8,107 nucleotides of DNA from Bacteroidales bacterium (GTDB lineage Bacteria; Bacteroidota; Bacteroidia; Bacteroidales; F082): positions 1-8,107 of the forward strand of contig JAFWRA010000084.1 of the NCBI GenBank assembly GCA_017508895.1, in the 5' to 3' direction. Both the position numbers and the translations under genes were made by a program. Below are positions 1 through 7,300 of the stretch, in pieces. Below the pieces are notes generated by a model. That model saw only the letters and a program-made list of their open reading frames with translations. It was not told the origin of the DNA and ran no database searches. Every line of letters starts with the position of its first letter. Within the stretch, counting starts at the first letter, position 1.

Positions 1-229
1 CACGGTGGGTGAGGCCACTGCCAGCGTGGCAGGTTCCGGCGATTTCAACCTTTACTGCGACATTGAGAACCTTGAAGCCAACATAGCCGGTTCGGGCGAT
101 ATCGCGGCGCGAGTCAGCGGCAAGCTCAAGTACGGCATCATTGGCTCAGGCGACATCGGCTACTACGGCAATCCCACCTTGGAAGGCGAAAAGTTGGGTA
201 GCGGCAGCGTGACCCGCCTCGGCGATTGA
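1..229 (+). CDS. C-terminal end of a head-GIN (DUF2807) putative adhesin, 5' partial
   Basis: The reading frame is open from the left edge (first full codon at base 2) to a TGA at 227-229, so only about 75 C-terminal residues are visible and the true start lies outside the window. The protein shows spaced Gly-Ser-Gly-Asp repeats (SGSGD-, AGSGD-, GSGDI-like units about every 18-20 residues) and ends in a GSGSV tail. This is the pattern of the right-handed beta-helix head-GIN domain, DUF2807, of Bacteroidota. Members are usually exported, surface-associated proteins of unknown function; the name 'putative auto-transporter adhesin' is an annotation label, not a proven role. No signal peptide can be judged because the N-terminus is missing. 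A strong terminator follows, so it is probably not transcribed together with the restriction operon downstream. The GTG at base 5 is in frame but is very unlikely to be the start. Confidence 0.85.
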   Translation, partial: TVGEATASVAGSGDFNLYCDIENLEANIAGSGDIAARVSGKLKYGIIGSGDIGYYGNPTLEGEKLGSGSVTRLGD

Positions 230-268
230 CACCAACAGTAGTAAATTCTTTTTCATATCCTTGTAATG

Positions 269-300
269 AGCGAGGTCGCTTAACAGCGACCTCGCTTTTT
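269..300 (+). terminator. Rho-independent terminator after the DUF2807 gene
   Basis: A perfect 12-bp stem (269-280 with 285-296), GC-rich and built on AGCGAGGTCGCT, encloses the 4-base loop TAAC and is followed directly by a T run ending at 300. It sits about 40 bases after the DUF2807 stop. It isolates that gene from the restriction operon and marks the left edge of the cassette. Confidence 0.93.
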
Positions 301-634
301 CTTGTTGCCCCTACGAAGGCTGAACAAACAAGAAGAGTTTCATCTATGGTAGAAAAATGACTGTGCTACCAGTTTGAGTTCTATGATATTAATTCAGGGC
401 ATAATGGGTATGATCGAAAACACTAAACGAAGTGAAAAGTAGTTCAAAAAATAGAGGAATGGTTTCTGCAGATTTCTCAATGATTGGATAAATATTCACT
501 TATTATAATTCTTGCTATTGGTTGACATGAATTTATTATTTTTGCCCTCGTAAACAGAAGTGCTGACGATGGCGTTGCAATTTTAAGGTTTGCAAGCCTA
601 TGTTTTGAAAGCAACAAGCGTTAGATAATGATTT
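301..634. other. Gene-free AT-rich leader region upstream of hsdM
   Basis: No convincing protein-coding frame was found in this stretch of about 330 bases. The frames are short and interrupted, and the minus-strand frame entering it at 536 is a shadow of hsdM. Composition is visibly more AT-rich than the flanking genes. A promoter-like element lies at 511-544; if it is used, the hsdM transcript would have a leader of roughly 80-90 bases. No tRNA, riboswitch or clear repeat was recognised. A 6-bp inverted repeat (347-352 and 366-371) is too weak to interpret. Confidence 0.6.
511..544 (+). promoter_or_regulatory. Candidate Bacteroides-type promoter for the restriction operon
   Basis: TATTTTTG at 537-544 matches the Bacteroidota -7 consensus TAnnTTTG exactly. 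Two TTG elements lie upstream as possible -33 boxes: CTTG at 511-514 (22-base spacer) and ATTG at 517-520 (16-base spacer). Neither spacing is ideal, so the -7 assignment is the stronger part. A start site would fall around 550, giving a leader of about 85 bases before hsdM. No other exact -7 match was seen between the upstream terminator and hsdM. This is a consensus match in AT-rich DNA, with no other support. Confidence 0.5.
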
Positions 635-2128
635 ATGATTACAGGAGAAATAAAAAACCGAATTGATTCTATTTGGGATACCTTCTGGACTGGCGGCATC
701 ACCAACTCCGTGACCGTCCTGGAGCAGATGACCTACCTCTTTTTCATGAAGATGCTGGATGATGCACAGCGTACTAAAGAGGCAAATGCCAACGTGATGG
801 GTGTGGCCGTGAAAGATCCTACCTTCAAACAGGGGATGTGGCACAACCCCGAAACGGACAGGGACGTTCCCTACAACAACATGCGCTGGAATGTCTTCAA
901 GAATATGGAAGCCGAACAGATGTATCGCACCATCAGCAAGGATGTTTTCATTTTCATCAAGAATCTGAATGAAGGCAGGGAGTCGGCCTACAGCAAATTC
1001 ATGGCCAATGCCACCTTTCTCATCCAAAGCCCAAGAACGCTGGTGAAAATCGTGGAGGGCATCGACCATCTTGACATGAACAACCGCGACACGATGGGCG
1101 ATGTATATGAGTATGTTTTGGGCAAGATGGCGGCCAGCGGCAACAACGGCCAGTTCCGCACTCCGAGGCACATCATTCGCATGATGGTGGAACTGATGCA
1201 GCCCACGCTGAAAGATACCATCTGTGACCCGGCTATGGGTAGCGCAGGTTTCATCGTGGAATCAGCGAAATATATTCAGACCCACTATAAAAATGAGTTG
1301 CTGAAAAAGGAAAATGCCGAACACTACAAAAACGGCATGCTTCACGGCTTCGACACTGATGCCACTATGCTCCGTATCGGGGCGATGAACCTAATGTTGC
1401 ATGGTGTCGACAACCCCGACATCCAATACCAAGACAGCCTCTCGACCGACAATAAGGATGCCGACCGATACACGCTTTGCCTTGCCAATCCACCGTTCAC
1501 GGGTAGCCTCGACAATGAGGCCGTGAGCAAAAGCCTGTTGGCCATCACCAAGACGAAAAAGACGGAACTGCTCTTCCTTGCCTTGTTTGTGAGGATGCTG
1601 CAGATCCGTGGCCGTTGCGCCAGCATCGTGCCTGATGGTGTTTTGTTTGGCAATAGCACGGGTCACAAGTCCATCCGCAAGGAACTGATTGATAACCAGC
1701 GCTTGCAAGCTGTGATTTCGATGCCTTCGGGCGTGTTCAAGCCGTATGCAGGCGTCTCCACCGCCATCCTCATCTTCACCAAGACCAACGCTGGCGGCAC
1801 AGATAAGGTATGGTTCTACGACATGAAGGCCGATGGCTTCTCGTTGGACGACAAGCGCACACCGATTGCCGACAACAACATTCCTGATGTGATTGCCCGT
1901 TTCAAGAACCTTGAAGCCGAGGAAAACCGCAATAGGAAAGACCAGAGTTTTCTCGTGCCTGTGGATGAAATCAAGAAAAACGACTACGACCTATCCATCA
2001 ACAAATATAAGGAAGTAGAGAAGGTGAAGGTGGAGTATGAAAAGCCCGAAGTGGTGCTGGGAAGGATTGAGACGTTGCAAATGGAAATCACTGCTGCAAT
2101 TAAGGAGTTCAAAGAACAATATTTGTAA
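635..2128 (+). CDS. hsdM: Type I restriction-modification DNA methyltransferase subunit (HsdM)
   Basis: This is the modification subunit of a type I system. With HsdS it transfers a methyl group from S-adenosylmethionine to N6 of adenine in the recognition site. The 497 residues are a usual family length. The N-terminal HsdM_N helical domain (about residues 1-145) begins with the typical IDSIWDTFWTGGITN stretch. The N6_Mtase domain then shows the GQFRTPRHI signature (about 172-180), the SAM-binding motif I DPAMGSAGF (198-206) and the catalytic motif IV NPPF (285-288). The C-terminal tail is charged and helical, as expected for contact with HsdS. The ATG at 635 is the first start possible, because an in-frame TGA lies at 629-631; it also gives the expected N-terminus. 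No Shine-Dalgarno sequence is visible, which is normal for this phylum. It is the first gene of the operon, and the next gene starts 10 bases after its stop. Confidence 0.96.
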   Translation: MITGEIKNRIDSIWDTFWTGGITNSVTVLEQMTYLFFMKMLDDAQRTKEANANVMGVAVKDPTFKQGMWHNPETDRDVPYNNMRWNVFKNMEAEQMYRTISKDVFIFIKNLNEGRESAYSKFMANATFLIQSPRTLVKIVEGIDHLDMNNRDTMGDVYEYVLGKMAASGNNGQFRTPRHIIRMMVELMQPTLKDTICDPAMGSAGFIVESAKYIQTHYKNELLKKENAEHYKNGMLHGFDTDATMLRIGAMNLMLHGVDNPDIQYQDSLSTDNKDADRYTLCLANPPFTGSLDNEAVSKSLLAITKTKKTELLFLALFVRMLQIRGRCASIVPDGVLFGNSTGHKSIRKELIDNQRLQAVISMPSGVFKPYAGVSTAILIFTKTNAGGTDKVWFYDMKADGFSLDDKRTPIADNNIPDVIARFKNLEAEENRNRKDQSFLVPVDEIKKNDYDLSINKYKEVEKVKVEYEKPEVVLGRIETLQMEITAAIKEFKEQYL

Positions 2129-2138
2129 TAAGTATAAA

Positions 2139-3287
2139 ATGGTTACTGCTTCCTATCGCCCGCGCAATCCTGGCCACGACTATTACGGCAAAGGCACCTA
2201 CCTCATCACGATTGTGGTGAGCGGCCGTGAGCCGTTGCTTGGCCGTTTGGGCAGCGATGTACAGCACCCAGAGGTGCAGCTATCGCCTTTGGGTGAAGTG
2301 GTGCGGCAGATTTGGGAGCAGACACCAGTAGGGCAGGCAGCGCATGGCAACCGAGTGGTTGTGCATGCCTGCATTTGCATGCCTGACCATTTTCATGGGG
2401 TGATAGAGGTGCTGGAGCCTATGCAGTGGAGCCTTGGAGACATCATGCAAGCATTCAAGGCGGCTTGCACCAGCCGATGGCAGCAACAGGAGGGGCTTGC
2501 CGTTTCCATCAATCGGCCGATATCGGCCGATTGCTTAGGCTCTGATGCCCCTAATTGGCTGCGCGAGAAAGCCTTGAAACACAGCGACGAAGGCTCCCTT
2601 ATCCGCCACCTCTCAAAGAAACAGCGGCAAGAATACTACGCCTTGGTGGGAAGACAGCATCGGCCACTTTTCGATGACAACTACGACGACACCGTCTGCC
2701 TCGACGACCGCCATCGGGAGGCAATGATTGCATACGTGCACGACAACCCGCGCCGTGCCATCCTCCGACGCTTGCTCCCCGATGTGATGCAGCGCAGCCT
2801 CCATGTGCAAATAGGCAGCCGCACATATGGCACCTTCGGCAACCTCTTCCTGCTGCGCTGGGTCAACAAATTGCAGGTGCAATGCCACCGCAAGCATCCC
2901 ATTACAGGCCAGCCCTACGAAGAGACCGCCGACTACGCCCAAGAGCACGACCAATGGATAACCGCCATCATGGGTGGCGCCACGGTGATTGTGACCCCAG
3001 GCATCTCGCGCGGCGAACTAATGATGAAAAACGAATGCATAGAGAAGGGCTTCCCGCTCATCCATTTGCAGAAAGAGCCCATTGGCCCCTATTGGAAGCC
3101 CGAACGCCAGCGCTTCGAGGCCTGCGCCAACGGCAGCCTCCTCATCCTCGCCCCCTGGGGCCTCGATGAGATGAACGACGTGGCCGGTGTGCCTTCCAAC
3201 AGCGACTACAGCCGCTTCCATAACCTGAACACCCTCGCCGCTGAACTGTGCTCCTTCAACGGCGACGCTAAAATAATGAAACAATAA
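2139..3287 (+). CDS. Y1/RAYT-like HUH transposase with an extra C-terminal Rossmann-like domain, inside the hsd operon
   Basis: This is a 382-residue protein. Residues about 15-210 have the layout of Y1_Tnp/REP-associated tyrosine transposases: REPLLG and LSPLGEVVRQIW stretches, the HUH metal-binding motif HFH at 84-86 in MPDHFHGVI, the helix DIMQAFKAACTSRW, then YVHDNPRRA, whose Y199 aligns with the family's usual catalytic tyrosine. Such enzymes nick and join single-stranded DNA through a 5'-phosphotyrosine, often at palindromes. All expected catalytic residues appear present. Typical RAYTs are about 150-250 residues. The extra 150 or so here include GGATVIVTPGIS (279-290), an acidic helix, GFPLIHL (304-310) and LLILAPW (334-340), a strand-helix-strand pattern resembling SLOG/DprA-type Rossmann folds (inference). 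The frame is open from 2037, but ATG 2139 (10 bases after the hsdM stop) gives the expected N-terminus. The stop overlaps the hsdS start by one base, so it is probably translationally coupled. Sampled 60-base rows are about 57-62% GC, clearly above hsdS. Confidence 0.85.
   Translation: MVTASYRPRNPGHDYYGKGTYLITIVVSGREPLLGRLGSDVQHPEVQLSPLGEVVRQIWEQTPVGQAAHGNRVVVHACICMPDHFHGVIEVLEPMQWSLGDIMQAFKAACTSRWQQQEGLAVSINRPISADCLGSDAPNWLREKALKHSDEGSLIRHLSKKQRQEYYALVGRQHRPLFDDNYDDTVCLDDRHREAMIAYVHDNPRRAILRRLLPDVMQRSLHVQIGSRTYGTFGNLFLLRWVNKLQVQCHRKHPITGQPYEETADYAQEHDQWITAIMGGATVIVTPGISRGELMMKNECIEKGFPLIHLQKEPIGPYWKPERQRFEACANGSLLILAPWGLDEMNDVAGVPSNSDYSRFHNLNTLAAELCSFNGDAKIMKQ
2511..2532. repeat. Perfect 22-bp palindrome made of two tandem palindromic 10-mers, within the transposase gene
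   Basis: Two head-to-tail copies of ATCGGCCGAT (2512-2521 and 2522-2531) are flanked by A and T to give a perfect 22-base palindrome. Each 10-mer is itself a palindrome. In frame it encodes residues 125-131 of the transposase (N-R-P-I-S-A-D), in what looks like a variable linker between the HUH motif and the catalytic helix. No second exact copy of the 10-mer was seen in the window. It could be a binding or folding site for the transposase, a captured REP-like unit, or chance plus codon bias. Confidence 0.9.
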
Positions 3288-4396
3288 TGAAAGAAAACTG
3301 GACATATAAGAAAGTCAAGGAAGTCTGCGATAAAGCATCCTCAAGTATTGTTTTGAATAAGATTGAGGATAACACAGGCGAGCACCCTTTGTATGGCGCA
3401 AGCGGTCTGGTTAAAGGAATTGATTTTTATCATAGAGATGAGCCGTATATTGGCATAGTTAAGGATGGCTCTGGAGTGGGCAGGGTGGATGTTTATCCTG
3501 CAAAATCGTCTTTGGTTGGTACAATGCAATATATTTTGCCCAAAGCAGATGTTTTGTTGCAATACTTATGCTATGCTTTGCAAGGGTTAAAACTGTCAAA
3601 GTTTGTGATGGGTGCCGCAATTCCTCATATTTATTTCAAAGATTATGGTGAGTGCACTATCCCTGTTCCTCCCATAGAAACCCAATCCCGCATCGTCTCC
3701 GAACTCGACCTCCTCCAATCCATCATCGATAAGCAGCAAGCCCAATTGAAAGAATTGGACAAACTCGCCCAAGCCGTTTTCTATGACATGTTCGGCGACC
3801 CGGTGGAGAATGAGAAGGGGTGGGAGGTGAAGAGGTTAGAAGAAATTGTTGCAGAAGATTGCCCAATTTCCTATGGAATTGTTCAGCCAGGAGAGGGCGT
3901 GGCTAATGGCGTTCCTGTGGTTCGTCCTGTTAATATGACTAATACTTTTGTGTTTCGTTTTGGATTAAATCAAACGACGAAGGAAATATCTGATTCTTAT
4001 AGGAGAACGATTCTGAAAGGTAATGAGATTCTATTATGTGTGCGAGGTACTACAGGGTTAGTCGCCTTGGCATCGGAAGAACTTGTTGGTTGTAATGTAA
4101 CAAGAGGCATTGCACCGATTGAGTGTAATGAACATAATGACCGTTGGTTTGTGTATTATCAATTTTTGACAAAAGGTATCCAACAATATATAGCAGATTT
4201 TACCAAAGGGATTGCCTTGAAACAAATTAATATGAAAGATGTGAGAGAAATTCCATTTATTGTTCCACCTCTTTCCTTACAGCAATCCTTCGCCACCAAA
4301 ATCGAATCCATAGAAAAACAAAAATCCGCCATAAGCCAATCCATAGCGGAAACACAGAAACTCTTCGACTATACAATGGACAAATACTTCGGATAA
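3287..4396 (+). CDS. hsdS: Type I restriction-modification specificity subunit (HsdS)
   Basis: This subunit binds the DNA target and positions HsdM and HsdR. The 369 residues hold two Methylase_S repeats in normal order. Target recognition domain 1 spans about 1-125. A conserved helical spacer follows, from PVPPIETQSRIVSELD (126-141) through a coiled coil to FYDMFGDPVENEKGWEVKRL (165-184). Target domain 2 spans about 185-325, and the second conserved helix (PPLSLQQSFATKIESIEKQ, 327-345) runs to the C-terminus. Both half-site readers are present, so the target should be an asymmetric bipartite site; its sequence cannot be read from here. The ATG at 3287 overlaps the upstream TAA (TAATG), indicating translational coupling to the transposase-like gene, and hsdR starts one base after its stop. 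The recognition domains are AT-rich (sampled rows 35-40% GC) compared with the conserved spacers and neighbours, typical of recombining specificity domains. No invertase or second hsdS copy is in the window. Confidence 0.95.
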   Translation: MKENWTYKKVKEVCDKASSSIVLNKIEDNTGEHPLYGASGLVKGIDFYHRDEPYIGIVKDGSGVGRVDVYPAKSSLVGTMQYILPKADVLLQYLCYALQGLKLSKFVMGAAIPHIYFKDYGECTIPVPPIETQSRIVSELDLLQSIIDKQQAQLKELDKLAQAVFYDMFGDPVENEKGWEVKRLEEIVAEDCPISYGIVQPGEGVANGVPVVRPVNMTNTFVFRFGLNQTTKEISDSYRRTILKGNEILLCVRGTTGLVALASEELVGCNVTRGIAPIECNEHNDRWFVYYQFLTKGIQQYIADFTKGIALKQINMKDVREIPFIVPPLSLQQSFATKIESIEKQKSAISQSIAETQKLFDYTMDKYFG

Positions 4397-4397
4397 C

Positions 4398-7300
4398 ATG
4401 CGCAACTTCGACTACATAAAAGACCTTGGCTTGAATGACCTCTACCGCTTCTGTTCGGCAGCGGAGGAAAACCAGTGGAGCAACCCCGAATTTAGTGCGC
4501 TCAATGCCCGAAAGGCGTTGGAATATATCACAAAGTCGCTGTATGTCGCAAAAGGCATCCAGATTCCACCAAGGGCTTCGCTGGCCGAATTGGTCGACGG
4601 TGAGCCGTTTAGTGGTTTCATCAACGACCCCAAGGTGATGATGGCGGTTCACTACGTCCGCAGGGTGGGCAATCATGGAGCGCATGGTACCGTTTCGCGC
4701 AGAGAGGCGTTTTTCGCTTTGCTCAACATCTACAATGTGATTGGGGCTATCCTGTTGAAGTTGAAGATGGTAGAGGAGGTGAAGCCTTTCGACAACGGCC
4801 TGTTGCCAAAAGCCATCGAGAACGCTGTAGTTGTTCCCTCCAAGGTTGAGGTCAAGGAAAACGACACCATTGTTGCCGGAGTCGACAAGGAAACACTGAA
4901 AGACCCGAAACCCGTTGAGGAGTTACCAACCGACATCACAGAGGCCGAAACCCGTAAGTTGTTCATCGACCTGATGTTGAAGGAAGCAGGGTGGCAGGTG
5001 CTTGACACGGAAGGAGCGGTTCAACCCTTGAAAGCCTGTATTGAGGTTGAGGTTCACGGGATGCCTAACGGGGACGGGATTGGCTATGCCGATTATGTGC
5101 TTTTCAGTAGCAACGGCCTCCCGCTTGCCGTGGTTGAGGCCAAACGCACCTCGGTTTCACCCGTCAAGGGCAAGCATCAGGCCGAACTTTATGCCGATTG
5201 CCTTGAAAAGCAATATGGTGTTAGACCTGTCATCTACTACACCAATGGATTCAAAACCAAAATCATTGACGGACTGGGCTATCCGCCAAGGACGTTGTTC
5301 GGTTTCCATACAGCCGACGACCTTGAACGCCTCATTCAGAAACGAGGCCGCAAGGACATCGCTGATTTTTCGGTGAAAAACAGCATCACCGACCGCCATT
5401 ATCAGAAAATGGCCATCAAAGCCGTTTGTGAACATTACAACAAGAAGCACCGCAAAGCCCTGCTGGTAATGGCTACGGGAACGGGAAAGACGAGGGTATC
5501 CATTTCGCTTGTGGATGTGCTGATGCGCAATGATTGGGTGAAGAATGTGCTGTTTTTGGCCGACAGGACGAGCCTTGTGAGCCAAGCCCACAAAAACTAT
5601 GTGAAACTGTTGCCCAACGCCCCAACCTGTGTGTTGAGCGACAAGGACAACGAGAAGAAAAAGGACCTCAACGCCCGCATTGTTTTCTCCACCTATCAAA
5701 CCATGATCAACTATATTGATACAGACGAAAAACTGTATTCAATAGGCCATTTCGATTTGATAATCATTGACGAGGCACACCGCAGCATCTTTGGTAAATA
5801 CGGGGCTGTGTTCAACTATTTTGATGCCATGCTTATTGGCTTGACCGCAACGCCGAGAGAAGATGTTGACAAAAGCACATACGAGATATTTGAAATGGAG
5901 GAGGGAGAGCCGAATTTCGCTTATGAACTTGATGAAGCCGTGGCCGACAAATATTTGGTCAACTATCACGGCTTCAAACGCGGCTCGCTCATCATAAAGG
6001 AGGGCGTCAAGTACGACAAACTCACAGAAGAGGAAAAGCAACAATTGGAACTGGTGTGGGAATACGAGCAAATCAACGGCAGGGACATAGCCAACAGCGA
6101 GATTTTCAGTTATATATTCAATACCGACACCATTGATGCAGTGCTACAGGACTTGATGGAAAACGGCCTGAAGGTGCAGAGCGGAGAGCGCATCGGAAAA
6201 ACCGTTATCTTTGCCTACAACCACCATCATGCAGAAATGATTGTCGATAGGTTCAATGTCCTTTATCCCGAATACGGGGCTGGTTTCTGTGTGTTGATTG
6301 ACAATTATATCACATACGCCCACGACCTGATTGACAAGTTTGAGGAACGCGACAAAGACCCGCAGATTGCTGTTTCTGTCGATATGCTTGATACGGGTGT
6401 TGATGTGCCCGACATTCTCAATCTTGTTTTCTTCAAACCCATTAAGAGCAAGATAAAGTTTTTGCAGATGATTGGGCGTGGAACAAGATTGAGCGAAAAC
6501 ATCTTTGGTCCCGGCAAGCACAAGGAATGTTTCTATATCTACGATTGGTGCGGCAATTTCGACTATTTTGATCAAAACCCTGATGGCCACGAAACGCCCG
6601 TTTCACAATCGCTAACGGAACGCCTGTTTTGTTTGCGTTCGGAAATCGCTTTCCACTTGCAGCACCAGCAATATCAGGAGGATGAATACAGCAAGAGCCT
6701 TCACAATGAAATCAAGGCATTGCTCCACGAACAGGTTCAAGCATTGTCGGACAGCCATATATCGGTCAGGATGAAGTGGGAAGCCGTGAGCCATTTCAAG
6801 GAAGCGAAATCATGGACTTACATTTCCGACTTGGATTTGATGACCTTGAAAAAAGATGTTTCGCCACTGTTGCCCAAAAGTACATTGGATGAAAGCGCAA
6901 AGAAGTTTGATGTGCTTGTCCTGACCATTGAATTGGGTTGCCTTGACAAGGAGGTGAATGCATCAAAGAGCATACAGCGTGTAAAGTTGATAGCGGAGAA
7001 ATTGGAGGAAATGGCCACGTTGCCACAGATTCAGGCCAAGATGGGAACCATTAAGGAGGTGCTTTCTGATGTGGCGTGGCAGAATGTGTCGCTGCAATGG
7101 CTTGAAAAGGTAAGGGTGGATTTGCGCGATTTGATGAAATTCCTGTTAGGCGACAAAAAGAAGTGGTTTGTGGTTGATATAGATGATGTCATCAGCGATG
7201 ATGGTGAAGTGGAGGGCGTGACGCCGAAAGTGAGTTACAAACAGCGCATTATGGACTTCTTGGCTGCCAACAGGCATTTGCCTGTTTTGGACAAAATCTA

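Noticed and set aside
347..371. Inverted repeat TGGTAG/CTACCA in the leader region as an operator or hairpin
   Set aside because: The 6-bp arms with a 13-base loop in AT-rich DNA are within chance expectation, and it lies about 165 bases upstream of the promoter candidate.
536..1171. Long minus-strand open frame (211 codons) over the leader and the hsdM 5' part
   Set aside because: Most of it lies antisense to the HsdM N-terminal domain, whose plus-strand translation matches the family throughout. The minus translation resembles no family and is rich in His and Ile, as expected of a shadow frame.
2037..2138. N-terminal extension of the transposase-like protein overlapping the hsdM end
   Set aside because: The 34 extra residues are basic and Cys/Trp-containing, are out-of-frame hsdM sequence, and precede the recognisable N-terminus that begins right after ATG 2139.
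2599..2954. Several overlapping minus-strand frames (75 to 113 codons) within the transposase-like gene
   Set aside because: They arise from high GC and low stop frequency opposite a real coding frame, and have biased, unfamiliar translations.
2115..3286. 7-base direct repeat AACAATA on both sides of the transposase-like gene (2115-2121 and 3280-3286) as a target-site duplication
   Set aside because: It is short and AT-rich, the left copy lies inside hsdM coding sequence, and Y1/HUH transposases do not normally make target duplications. No terminal inverted repeats accompany it.
3287..4396. Phase-variable hsdS shufflon
   Set aside because: No second or partial hsdS, no long inverted repeats within hsdS and no site-specific recombinase are in the window. 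The only recombinase-like gene is an HUH enzyme, which does not invert DNA.
4257..4685. Minus-strand 142-codon frame spanning the hsdS/hsdR junction
   Set aside because: It is antisense to the conserved end of HsdS and the DUF4145-like start of HsdR, and has no recognisable domain.
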